From IMG/VR virus record IMGVR_UViG_3300013132_000077, positions 1-48,368 of that record: a stretch of DNA of 48,368 nucleotides. The stretch is one strand, 5' to 3'. The stretch comes from a virus. The position numbers were made by a program, and so were the translations under genes. The notes under the pieces are model-generated. The model did no database searches and was not told where the DNA came from. It saw only the letters and a program-made list of their open reading frames with translations. This document shows positions 23,349-30,577 of the stretch, piece by piece (position 1 is the first letter of the stretch; each line of letters opens with the position of its first letter).

Positions 23349-23744
23349 ATGAAAATCAAGAGATATGATAGATATATAGCAGAAGAGTCCGAATGGGATG
23401 ACGAATATCCATATGACGACGCCCAAGAAGAAGATGAAGATGAAGAAGAAGACGACGATGTGGCGCAGCATCTTCTTTATCTTTTGAGGTCCTATCTTTC
23501 CAAGGCGGGCATAAAGAACGCCGATGTCAGAGGAAACGCCGATGTCATAAAGATGGAGATAACTATGTCCAAAAAGGAGAATATGGCGGCCGTCATATCC
23601 ACTTTCGCGACTCTCAGAAAGATATCTGAAGAGATATTGCCGGACTACGACTGCGAGTTCGACATATGGAAGAACAAGAAGGGCGAGCCTCTGCTGATAC
23701 TCGACTTCTATTCCGAAGACGCTATGTCCGACGATGTTTTTTGA
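23349..23744 (+). CDS. Acidic protein with a leader-like N-terminus
   Basis: 131 residues. MKIKRYDRYIAEESEW resembles the T4 capsid-targeting leader (basic, aromatic, then E). It is followed by a very acidic run (YDDAQEEDEDEEEDDDVAQ) and a small alpha/beta domain. No motif is recognised. It starts 15 bases after the peptidase and is probably co-transcribed. After its stop comes the tmRNA promoter region. Confidence 0.65.
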   Translation: MKIKRYDRYIAEESEWDDEYPYDDAQEEDEDEEEDDDVAQHLLYLLRSYLSKAGIKNADVRGNADVIKMEITMSKKENMAAVISTFATLRKISEEILPDYDCEFDIWKNKKGEPLLILDFYSEDAMSDDVF

Positions 23745-23784
23745 TTTTTCAATCAACTTTTCGGAATATTAGAGATATTATATA

Positions 23785-23792
23785 TATCTTTG
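23785..23792 (+). promoter_or_regulatory. TATCTTTG promoter element of the tmRNA
   Basis: Fits TAnnTTTG and ends 23 bases before the first base of the mature tmRNA, leaving room for a short 5' leader that RNase P would remove. Confidence 0.55.
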
Positions 23793-23815
23793 TTGAAGAA
23801 ATCAAAGCAAAATAT

Positions 23816-24180
23816 GGGGGTGTCATAGATTCGCCTAGCAGAGTAGCGATGATTATGCAGGTATCGGGTGGCTGAATGTCCGATTTACAAATTAGGCGGC
23901 AAACGTTGTAAATGGCAACACAAATGAAGTAGGAACCCGTGAAGATCTAGTAGCGGCCCTAAAGTCAATCGGAGCTAACACTCCAGAGCTGGTTTAAGAG
24001 AGCAGCTTCAAAAAAAATTCTCCGCCTGTATCGCGCAGTCCAAATGCGAAAACCGTTCTGCGGATTCTTGGGTCAAGATCCGATATTTTGAGAGTTTAGA
24101 AAAACGTCTCTAAGCCTGTAAACGAATAATTGTTGGTAGCTGATTAGTACATGCCGGGCAGTGCGGCATCACCTCCACTA
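23816..24180 (+). ncRNA. ssrA: Transfer-messenger RNA (tmRNA)
   Basis: 365 bases, the usual tmRNA size (E. coli 363). The 5' end GGGGGTG pairs with CACCTCC near the 3' end (24170-24176), giving a 7-bp acceptor stem with the G3-U wobble that makes alanyl-tRNA synthetase charge it. GATTCG follows at 23829, as in most tmRNAs. The 3' end is ACTA (CCA not encoded). The bases before it (AAGCCTGTAAACGAATAATTG) resemble the conserved 3' part. The resume codon is probably GGC at 23914, 98 bases from the 5' end. The tag frame is unusually long (27 codons). The T loop is GGCAGTG instead of the usual TTC-type loop. A terminator follows. It rescues stalled ribosomes with SmpB; no smpB is in the window. 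Confidence 0.85.
23914..23997 (+). other. tmRNA tag-peptide reading frame
   Basis: From GGC the frame codes GNTNEVGTRED onward, passes LVAALKSI, and ends GANTPELV before TAA (27 residues). Normal tags have 8-15 residues and end in LAA. If one C of the run at 23957-23959 were absent, the tag would be 15 residues and end DLVAA before TAA. An alternative start at GGA (23971) would give GANTPELV, but it is too far from the 5' end. Confidence 0.55.
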
Positions 24181-24183
24181 AAG

Positions 24184-24213
24184 AGCCCTGATTCATCAGG
24201 GCTTTATTTTTTA
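24184..24213 (+). terminator. Terminator of the tmRNA gene
   Basis: AGCCCTGA pairs with TCAGGGCT around TTCA, followed by TTATTTTTT. Confidence 0.9.
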
Positions 24214-24214
24214 T

Positions 24215-24511
24215 ATGAGCAGGCATTCCAACAAACATTGGCTGAGAGAGAAGGAATACTATATTTTGAAGAAGATATACTATGACCTCTACTATACGCA
24301 TTCTTCCGCTGCCGAGTCAGAGATGAATAGCCGCCTTCGTCGAAAGTTCTGGAACGAGTTCTGCGGATACTTCAACACCGCTCCTAAGAAATACAGAAAG
24401 CAGCTCAACCGCCGCCAGCGCGCGAAGGCCAAGCAGGTCCTTCACGATATAATGCGCGGAAAGGAAAGGCCGTTCGAGGACAACTATCGAGACTGCAGTT
24501 GGTATTGGTAA
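24215..24511 (+). CDS. Small basic protein, unknown
   Basis: 98 residues, strongly basic and aromatic (REKEYYILKKIYYDLYYTHS, then KKYRKQLNRRQRAKAKQVLH), so nucleic-acid binding is likely. Its ATG follows directly on the T-run of the tmRNA terminator, so read-through, or a start within the terminator tail, is needed for its expression. SmpB is also a small basic protein, but its motifs are absent here. Confidence 0.6.
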   Translation: MSRHSNKHWLREKEYYILKKIYYDLYYTHSSAAESEMNSRLRRKFWNEFCGYFNTAPKKYRKQLNRRQRAKAKQVLHDIMRGKERPFEDNYRDCSWYW

Positions 24512-24542
24512 ACAATTTTCGCATATCGTCATATAATAAAGT

Positions 24543-25070
24543 ATGATAATAGACAGATTCGAAGGAAGATGGAGGTTTCTTTCCAATTTCCATCCGTGTG
24601 AAGTAGAGCATCAGGGAATAACATATCCTTCGGTGGAGCACTACTATGTCGCCATGAAGTGCAACAACGAGCAGATGCTCTATGGGAGGCACTATACCAT
24701 AGGAGACTTTCGCGAGATGATCGCCAACACTCCAAGTCCTGCATTAGTCAAGTCTATAGGGCAGAAGATGAAAGTAAGAAAAGACTGGGATGAGAAAAAG
24801 CTCGAGTTCATGCTATATGGAGTGAGAGAGAAATTTAAAGATCCTGACTTAAAAGAACTTTTGTTGAGTACCGAAGATTTTTCTTTAGTTGAATCGAATG
24901 ATTGGAATGATAAATTCTGGGGCGTGTGTCAAGGAAAAGGGTTAAACCATTTAGGCAGGATACTGATGAAGGTCAGAAAGGAAATCTCGGAAGAGCAGTC
25001 GTTGCCTTATCAGGAAGATAGGCCAGCGTCGCTTGAGGATTTTTTCAGACAGGCTGGACAGGCAAAATAG
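24543..25070 (+). CDS. NADAR-family N-glycosidase (YbiA/DUF1768)
   Basis: 175 residues. It has the NADAR signature: RWRFLSNFHPCEVEHQGITY, then YPSVEHYYVAMK and the final WGVCQGKGLNHLGRILMKVR. Family members cut N-glycosidic bonds, acting on riboflavin-pathway intermediates or removing ADP-ribose from guanine bases. A phage copy may therefore undo ADP-ribosylation by host defence. The segment 24830-24955 is visibly more AT-rich than the rest of the gene, like a recombination patch. The next gene starts 2 bases after its stop. Confidence 0.85.
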   Translation: MIIDRFEGRWRFLSNFHPCEVEHQGITYPSVEHYYVAMKCNNEQMLYGRHYTIGDFREMIANTPSPALVKSIGQKMKVRKDWDEKKLEFMLYGVREKFKDPDLKELLLSTEDFSLVESNDWNDKFWGVCQGKGLNHLGRILMKVRKEISEEQSLPYQEDRPASLEDFFRQAGQAK

Positions 25071-25072
25071 CA

Positions 25073-25300
25073 ATGGACGAGGAGATATACAGGATATCGA
25101 TGTCTGATGGGGTGTACGAGGTCTATATAGGCTTCTTTTCCAAGATGAAAGTCGCTAGACAGGACATTGTGGGCGATACTTGGTTCTTCTCCATAGAAAA
25201 CGGGGATGGAACTCTTTTATCCTTTTCTATATATGATGGATATTGGCAGCGCGCGAAGGCACATCTTCGAGAAATTAAGATAGATTCTGTGCTTGAGTGA
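25073..25300 (+). CDS. Small protein, unknown
   Basis: 75 residues, predicted beta-rich (ISMSDGVYEVYIGFFSKMKV). No motif recognised. It is coupled to NADAR by a 2-base gap and so may act with it. Confidence 0.6.
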   Translation: MDEEIYRISMSDGVYEVYIGFFSKMKVARQDIVGDTWFFSIENGDGTLLSFSIYDGYWQRAKAHLREIKIDSVLE

Positions 25301-25367
25301 AAAATAAACTTTCAATTTTCGCTTCGTACAACTTCGGAGGGAAACCGAGTCTTCTCATATATAATGT

Positions 25368-26207
25368 ATGAGAAAACTTATAGAACTTACAGAGAAACAA
25401 GAACAGGACCTATTCGAGAGAAGAGAGGCCGGTGAGAAAAGGAAAGACCTGATAAAAGAATTTGCGGTTTCCGATAGAGAATACAAAAAAATAATACTCA
25501 AACACGGCGGCGTACTGAAGAGTAAAGTGCAGAAGTACAACTTTAACGAGAGCTACTTCGAAAACATCGACACTGAAGACAAAGCTTACTTTCTCGGTTT
25601 CATCACTGCGGATGGATCTGTTAATGATGATTATGCGAAATTTGTAAAAATAAAACTGAATGCCGACGATTTCGGTATTCTGGAAGATTATATTTCATAT
25701 ACGAAATATGAAGGACCTGTTTATAAACACAAAAATGGAAAGTATTGTGAAGTTGCTTTATCGGGTAAAAAAGTCGTAAGCGATTTGAATAAACTGGGTA
25801 TACTACCAAACAAAACACATACCGTTGAGTTTCCTAAAATACCCGAGAATTTAGTACGTCACTATATGCGTGGTGTTTTCGACGGTGATGGTTGCATCTC
25901 AATACACAAAAAAAGAGAAGGATCTCGCGATACCTCTGATAGAGGTCAAGTGAACCTCTGTTCAGCAAGTAAGAACTTCATAGAGGAATACGTTGATCGT
26001 TTACAAGTATGTTGTGGTATAACAAAGAATAAAATAAGGAATCCGAAGGGTTCCTACTATGTCATCGACTGGGGTTCTTTTGCGGATATAGAGAAGTTTT
26101 ATTATTTCTTCTACTCTAACGCCAACGTCTACCTGAAAAGGAAAAAAGAAACTTTCGACATCGCTATCGGTATAAGTAAGACAAAGACTAGATATAGAAA
26201 AAAGTAA
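25368..26207 (+). CDS. LAGLIDADG homing endonuclease
   Basis: 279 residues, two LAGLIDADG motifs: LGFITADGS (76-84) and MRGVFDGDG (167-175), whose acids are the metal ligands. Such a monomer cuts an asymmetric site of about 20 bp. The N-terminal 55 residues are a helical, HTH-like basic part. It is free-standing between two genes, not in an intron or intein as far as can be seen. It is more AT-rich than its neighbours, so it probably arrived recently. A TATATAATG sequence precedes the ATG. Confidence 0.88.
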   Translation: MRKLIELTEKQEQDLFERREAGEKRKDLIKEFAVSDREYKKIILKHGGVLKSKVQKYNFNESYFENIDTEDKAYFLGFITADGSVNDDYAKFVKIKLNADDFGILEDYISYTKYEGPVYKHKNGKYCEVALSGKKVVSDLNKLGILPNKTHTVEFPKIPENLVRHYMRGVFDGDGCISIHKKREGSRDTSDRGQVNLCSASKNFIEEYVDRLQVCCGITKNKIRNPKGSYYVIDWGSFADIEKFYYFFYSNANVYLKRKKETFDIAIGISKTKTRYRKK

Positions 26208-26229
26208 AACCTAATATAATCAAGCAAAA

Positions 26230-27162
26230 ATGAGTGTTATAAGTTATTTTGGTGGCAAGGCCGCCTTTCAATCGTTCATAACTCCAAAGATTCCATTCAA
26301 AGAGTGCAAAACATATCTAGAGCCTTTCTCTGGATCTTTCGCCATATATCTGGATTCCAAGATGGAGTTCGAAAACGTGATATTCAACGACCGCAACAGG
26401 CATCAGGCCAACCTGATGAGATGCTGCGCTTCTCCGCAAGAATTCCTCGTAGAGCTGAAGGCTCTCTTGGCGCCAGGCGGGCTTCTGCATACTGTCGAGA
26501 CGTCGGTCGACAAGAAGTGGGACTTCTACAAGGCGATCTACCACAGATACGTTAAGAACGAATTCCTGGACAACATGGACTTCGAGATAGGAGACTTCAA
26601 GGTCGCCGCCATCTACGCGTTCCTCATCACTTCTTCGTTCTCGAGCGTCTATCCTAGAGGCGGCGGATTCACCGGATTCAAGAAGAAGAAAGACAAGCTC
26701 AACCTCTCTATACTTATAAACAAGCTAGAGAAGAACAAATACACCGACAGGCTGCAGAACATCACGGAGTTCAACAACATGGACTTCGAGGAAGTCATAC
26801 TCAAGCACGACTCGGAAGACACGTACATCTATCTGGATCCTCCATATGCTCGATTCAACGACGTCAAGAACGACGACGATGGCAGACGCCTGTTCTGGTA
26901 TGGGTGCGACGACGAGAACACGTTTGGAGTCGCTTCTCACAGGAGGCTTCTCGAGCTTCTGAAGACCACTAAGTCTAGATGGTCTCTGTCATACTACTAC
27001 TTCCCTCTTCTCGAAGAGATACTTCCGAAAGACAAATATGTCTGGACTTCTAAAGAGTTCCACAGGCCGTCCGCTGTGATAAAGACAGAAGGCGTGGAGA
27101 AGGAGAAAGGCGTCGAGCTGCTCATCATGAACTACGATCCCGAAACAGGAGAAAGAGTATGA
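26230..27162 (+). CDS. dam: D12-class DNA adenine N6-methyltransferase (Dam-like)
   Basis: 310 residues. It opens with SYFGGKAAF (AdoMet-binding motif X), EPFSGSFAIY (motif I), and has the catalytic motif YLDPPYARF (DPPY). An insert around 205-220 (NDVKNDDDGRRLFWYGCDDE) follows DPPY. It methylates adenine, target unknown, probably to guard phage DNA from restriction. The stop overlaps the start of the capsid-like gene (ATGA). Confidence 0.9.
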   Translation: MSVISYFGGKAAFQSFITPKIPFKECKTYLEPFSGSFAIYLDSKMEFENVIFNDRNRHQANLMRCCASPQEFLVELKALLAPGGLLHTVETSVDKKWDFYKAIYHRYVKNEFLDNMDFEIGDFKVAAIYAFLITSSFSSVYPRGGGFTGFKKKKDKLNLSILINKLEKNKYTDRLQNITEFNNMDFEEVILKHDSEDTYIYLDPPYARFNDVKNDDDGRRLFWYGCDDENTFGVASHRRLLELLKTTKSRWSLSYYYFPLLEEILPKDKYVWTSKEFHRPSAVIKTEGVEKEKGVELLIMNYDPETGERV

Positions 27163-27908
27163 TCGACGATATAAGGAAGGCAATAGAAGAAGGCAGGTTC
27201 GACATCTTCGAGCCTGCCGGATTCGTTAAGAAGCGAGCTTGCGGAAATCCTGAGAGGCTCAGGATTTCGTTCGGAGTTCCGATAGACGCATCGGCAGTCT
27301 TCGGCCTGAACGTCGACATGGTCGCGGAGTTCTTGGCGCAGCTCAGGAGAGGCGTTTCGGACCAATGTCACAAGAAGATATTCGGTTCGCTGTCTGGTTC
27401 CGAGAGATATTCGGTTCGCGACCTCAGAGGAATTCCGGAATTTATGGTGGCGAAAGAGCTGATTTCCGAGATAAAGAATTCCGGATTCAGGTATGTGCTG
27501 GCTGGATCCAGGATCGCCACCATTCTCCAGGACTCCAGCGAGTTCGTCATATCTTCCGATTCTCTTTCTTCTATATCGAAGAGCAATTCCAACGTGCATA
27601 TGATAGGAAGCATATACGGCTACCAGGACGTGTATCTGGACCCCTATATGAAGTGGAACGACTCTCGCGTTATCCTATTCTCCGAAGCGAACGCCCTCGC
27701 TTCTGGATTCAAGCTGGCCGAGGCAGCGGACGAAGCGACCTTCGCGCCGAGGATAATAATAGAGATGTCTCTAGAGCATTCTGTTGGAGATTCGATGGTG
27801 CTTTATGTGAGAGACGACGAGAATCCTGACCTAGATCCTGGATTGATAGCGCGGATGAGAGACCAGAAAATAGACAATCTGCTAGATGAAGAAGATAAGA
27901 GAAGCTGA
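27159..27908 (+). CDS. Shortened paralogue of the major capsid protein C-terminus (copy A)
   Basis: 249 residues. GSIYGYQDVYLDPYMKWNDS and RVILFSEANA, then DEATFAPRIIIEMSLEHSV match the capsid segments GSIGDIAIYVDPYMKYNDNR and SEATFAPRMLLRSRYAV. The start (KAIEEGRFDIFEPAGF) and the end (DLDPGLIARMRDQKIDNLLD) differ. The N-arm and most of the E-loop/A-domain of gp23 are absent, so it cannot be a full capsomer. It could be a vertex or decoration protein, or it could interfere with other phages' capsids. It is coupled to the methylase by ATGA. Confidence 0.75.
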   Translation: MIDDIRKAIEEGRFDIFEPAGFVKKRACGNPERLRISFGVPIDASAVFGLNVDMVAEFLAQLRRGVSDQCHKKIFGSLSGSERYSVRDLRGIPEFMVAKELISEIKNSGFRYVLAGSRIATILQDSSEFVISSDSLSSISKSNSNVHMIGSIYGYQDVYLDPYMKWNDSRVILFSEANALASGFKLAEAADEATFAPRIIIEMSLEHSVGDSMVLYVRDDENPDLDPGLIARMRDQKIDNLLDEEDKRS

Positions 27909-28113
27909 TTTTCAGATATTCAAGAAAGAGAGCGAGAAAGAGCTGGGCGCTGACCTAGAAGGCGTCACGAGGCTCGAAAGGCTCGTTCTGGTGGACCAGA
28001 AAGACGGAAAGGACTGGGAAGTCACATTGTATGACGGAAAGCTCTATATCGAGCCTTACGAGGAGGTGGACAAGAGAGAATACAGAATAAGCAAAGCAAT
28101 AGATGAGGACTGA
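27886..28113 (+). CDS. Small protein, unknown
   Basis: 75 residues, charged, with a beta segment WEVTLYDGKLYIEPYE. It overlaps the capsid-like gene by 23 bases and the next gene by 11, as in tightly packed phage operons. No motif recognised. Confidence 0.55.
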   Translation: MKKIREADFQIFKKESEKELGADLEGVTRLERLVLVDQKDGKDWEVTLYDGKLYIEPYEEVDKREYRISKAIDED

Positions 28114-28420
28114 AGACTTCGATAGGATAAACTCGTTGGGATTCTGGATAACGATCGACTGGAACCTGTGCTTTTCCGTGGACTTCCAGGAAGGATCCGC
28201 GAAAGGCGCGAACATAAACGTTTTGATATGCTCATACGAGATGTCTCCTGCCATAAAGTTCGTCGACATGGTGGACCAGTGCGTAGACATATTCTACGAG
28301 TGGTACAACGACAAATGCGATAGGATCGACAAAATGACCGAAGACGAGCTGTTCGAGTCCTCGCTGGGAAACATAACGAAGCGAGTCAGGAGGAACCTGA
28401 GCATAGACAAGCTTCTGTGA
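28103..28420 (+). CDS. Small protein, unknown
   Basis: 105 residues (MRTEDFDRINSLGFWITIDW...), mixed alpha/beta with a basic C-terminus (NITKRVRRNLSIDKLL). Last gene of the Dam operon; a terminator follows. Confidence 0.6.
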   Translation: MRTEDFDRINSLGFWITIDWNLCFSVDFQEGSAKGANINVLICSYEMSPAIKFVDMVDQCVDIFYEWYNDKCDRIDKMTEDELFESSLGNITKRVRRNLSIDKLL

Positions 28421-28424
28421 AGCG

Positions 28425-28452
28425 AAAAGAGAGCCAAACGGCTCTCTTTTTT
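28425..28452. terminator. Bidirectional terminator
   Basis: AAAAGAGAGCC pairs with GGCTCTCTTTT around AAAC; separates convergent genes. Confidence 0.88.
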
Positions 28453-28657
28453 ATTTCTTCTGGAACATCCCGTCCAATACCTGGTACATCGCGTCTGCGA
28501 CTCCGTACGAGTCCGCGCCAAACTTCCCAGAATATTTGTCGGCTATGTCCATCATGTCCTTTTCCAGTTCTGACCAGACGTCTTTCTCCTCTTTTCTCTG
28601 GTCTCTCAGGACTTCGTCCCAGTCGAACTCTTCGTTGAATCTCTTTAGATGCTTCAT
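28451..28657 (-). CDS. Small helical protein with the MKHLKRF leader
   Basis: 68 residues: MKHLKRFNEEFDWDEVLRDQ, then acidic helices and a C-terminal MYQVLDGMFQKK. The leader belongs to the set seen at 1397-2452. No other motif. Confidence 0.65.
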   Translation of the reverse strand: MKHLKRFNEEFDWDEVLRDQRKEEKDVWSELEKDMMDIADKYSGKFGADSYGVADAMYQVLDGMFQKK

Positions 28658-28664
28658 TTTTCTA

Positions 28665-29084
28665 TCAGTTGTTTATGAACAGCGTGTTTTGGAAGCGGTT
28701 GAAAATCCCGCTGTTTTCTATCGTCTCTATAGGATCTTCCTCGTGCTCCCATCCGTCTTTGTCGAGCTCTACGCCCATTTCAGGATCGAGCTTCTGAAGG
28801 TAAGCTATTAGGTGCTTCACCTTTACAGTGCTTTCCTCGTCGCCGAAGTCGTCTGGAAGGAATCCTTGAGTTTCTTTGATGTCTTCTATCGCTTCGATCT
28901 TGTCGTCTAGCTCGTCTTTCGTGACGGCCGTTATCTTTCTAGTCGCAGGATCGAATTCGTTCCTGGTGTTCGTCGCGTACTGCTGCTGGTCCGAGTTGGG
29001 TGTGAAAGACCTTCTGGTCTTCTTCAGCTTTCCTTTCTCGATTTCTCTCTCGAAGTCCTCGAATCCTTTGACTTTCTTTGCCAT
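28665..29084 (-). CDS. Protein of unknown function
   Basis: 139 residues. MAKKVKGFEDFEREIEKGKL is helical and charged, then a loop-rich centre and TVKVKHLIAYLQKLDPEMGV. That last segment resembles the small domain by which several phage proteins bind one another, but I cannot name it. It is co-directional with the genes on both sides with gaps under 10 bases. Confidence 0.6.
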   Translation of the reverse strand: MAKKVKGFEDFEREIEKGKLKKTRRSFTPNSDQQQYATNTRNEFDPATRKITAVTKDELDDKIEAIEDIKETQGFLPDDFGDEESTVKVKHLIAYLQKLDPEMGVELDKDGWEHEEDPIETIENSGIFNRFQNTLFINN

Positions 29085-29085
29085 A

Positions 29086-29781
29086 TTATTTGTTTTTTAG
29101 TTTTCTGTCCAATAGCTTGGCTATGTTGGATCCTATGAAGAAGTGTAGGTTCTTCAGCGTGTCCGCCTCTATCGTCTCTATTTCGTCCATGAACCTGAAC
29201 TGGTATCTGTATATGTCTTTCTCGTCTTTCTCTTCAGCGTCTATCTTCGATATGGAAAGCTCCATGTCGTAGTTGTCGTTGATGTTTATCTTGAAGTCGA
29301 ACGTAGTCTTGTCGCATGGAGTGGTCTTGAACTTAGGCTCGTATTCCACGTCGAATATGGAGTATTCGGTTATCTTTGCTCTTTTCATATAGTAGTTTAG
29401 GAACATCGCCGGCGCTTCGATGAAGTCGGAGAGTATCTGAAGGTCCTCTCCGAAGTTCTTCGATTGCACGATGTCTTCTATCTTCTTCTTCAGGTCTATT
29501 ATAGTGGCGAACTCTATCTTGTGGTAGATGCAGTTTATGTCGTAGAGGTATATGAAAGAGTCTTCTATTATCTCTCTCTTTTCCAAATCGGTCTTGAATA
29601 TGAACTTTGTGTGTATTATCGAAGTGTCTTCCAGCGTGAGTCCATGCACCGATATGACGAGCTTGAGAAAGTCCTCTTCCGGAGACATCTCGTAGACCGT
29701 CTCTATCGAGTTGACCATTCCATCTTCTTCGTCGAAGATTTCTTTGAATACTTCTTCTATTTCTGCTATCTTCTTCTTCAT
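29086..29781 (-). CDS. Protein of unknown function
   Basis: 231 residues, acidic, alternating helical and beta parts (EEVFKEIFDEEDG; FKININDNYDMELSISKID). No motif I recognise. Its start overlaps the stop of the nucleotidyltransferase (ATGA), suggesting a joint function. Confidence 0.6.
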   Translation of the reverse strand: MKKKIAEIEEVFKEIFDEEDGMVNSIETVYEMSPEEDFLKLVISVHGLTLEDTSIIHTKFIFKTDLEKREIIEDSFIYLYDINCIYHKIEFATIIDLKKKIEDIVQSKNFGEDLQILSDFIEAPAMFLNYYMKRAKITEYSIFDVEYEPKFKTTPCDKTTFDFKININDNYDMELSISKIDAEEKDEKDIYRYQFRFMDEIETIEADTLKNLHFFIGSNIAKLLDRKLKNK

Positions 29782-30542
29782 TTGAATTGTCTGTCATATG
29801 ATTTTCTCTTCATCTCCATCACTTTGTCGATGTATCCGTTTCTCCTGAGAAGCTTGAATACTAGGTTTCCTATAGAAAACTCTCCGCTCTCGCTCTCTAG
29901 TCCGGACTTTCTGAAGTCTTTGACTTTCTTCCAGACTTTGTCTATCTTTTCCTTGAATGTCGAATATTCGTCTTCTCCCGTCTCTCCTTCGAGCTCGTCT
30001 ATCTGCTCCATCACTGGTTCTGCCTTCTTTCTTATGGATTTCTCGTCTGGCTCGAATTCTTTCTTTTCGGGCTTCTTTATCCATTCGTCGGACATGAGAG
30101 AGTATACGCCACCCATTCTTCCAGCCTTTATCGATTTTGTCATGTCTGCCTTGTCTTGTATGGCAACTTCGACTTCGTATCCGGCGATCTTTATGTCATG
30201 TTGAGAGTTCCAAAGCTTCTTTGCCAGGTCACAGTGGCTTTCCGCAAGCTCGATGTTCTCGTCGATGTCCTTTAGGTCTATTATGATGTGAAGGTCGTAG
30301 TCTGAATACTTCTCTGACCAGTTGTAGTTGCATAGGGATCCGCATAGGACTATATCCTTCACGTCTGCTGATATTCCTGTTCCTTCATAGAAGTCCTGTC
30401 CTATCCTGAGAAGGTCTCTCCTTATTTCGTCGTCCAGTTCGCTTCCTTCCCATAGTTTGGGATTGAGCTCGTCCTTTATATAGAAGGACTGTATCGCGTC
30501 GAAGTCTGCCTGCACGAACTCGTAGAATCTTTCTAGCTTCAT
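29778..30542 (-). CDS. Predicted nucleotidyltransferase
   Basis: 254 residues. The pol-beta/MNT motif is clear: CGSLCNYNWSEKYSDYDLHI, with Gly68-Ser69 and Asp81-x-Asp83, and a third acid likely in EVEVAIQD. Such enzymes add nucleotides to RNA, proteins or small molecules; MNT members act in toxin-antitoxin pairs. The C-terminal 90 residues are charged and helical. Phage copies of this length are common and have no known substrate. A TTAATATATATAC motif precedes the ATG on the minus strand. Confidence 0.75.
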   Translation of the reverse strand: MKLERFYEFVQADFDAIQSFYIKDELNPKLWEGSELDDEIRRDLLRIGQDFYEGTGISADVKDIVLCGSLCNYNWSEKYSDYDLHIIIDLKDIDENIELAESHCDLAKKLWNSQHDIKIAGYEVEVAIQDKADMTKSIKAGRMGGVYSLMSDEWIKKPEKKEFEPDEKSIRKKAEPVMEQIDELEGETGEDEYSTFKEKIDKVWKKVKDFRKSGLESESGEFSIGNLVFKLLRRNGYIDKVMEMKRKSYDRQFK

Positions 30543-30546
30543 ATAG

Positions 30547-30559
30547 TATATATATTAAT
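30547..30559 (-). promoter_or_regulatory. Late-type motif TTAATATATATAC
   Basis: Minus strand, a few bases before the ATG at 30542. Confidence 0.5.
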
Positions 30560-30577
30560 TTATAATTGATAAAATAT

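Noticed and set aside
23010-23756. A 248-codon minus-strand frame opposite the peptidase and acidic gene
   Set aside because: It is in the shadow of two genes with clear motifs or context; hydrophobic stretches come from the reverse of acidic codons.
23666-23875. A 69-codon frame running into the tmRNA
   Set aside because: It overlaps the acidic gene at 23349 and then the tmRNA 5' end, and has no sensible protein features.
24215-24511. The small basic protein after tmRNA as SmpB
   Set aside because: It is basic and placed next to tmRNA, but none of the SmpB motifs can be seen and its helical Tyr/Arg-rich make-up differs.
25301-25367. A structured leader (CTTCGG...CCGAG) before the homing endonuclease as riboswitch or intron end
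   Set aside because: The pairing is short and imperfect, with no intron core visible on either side.
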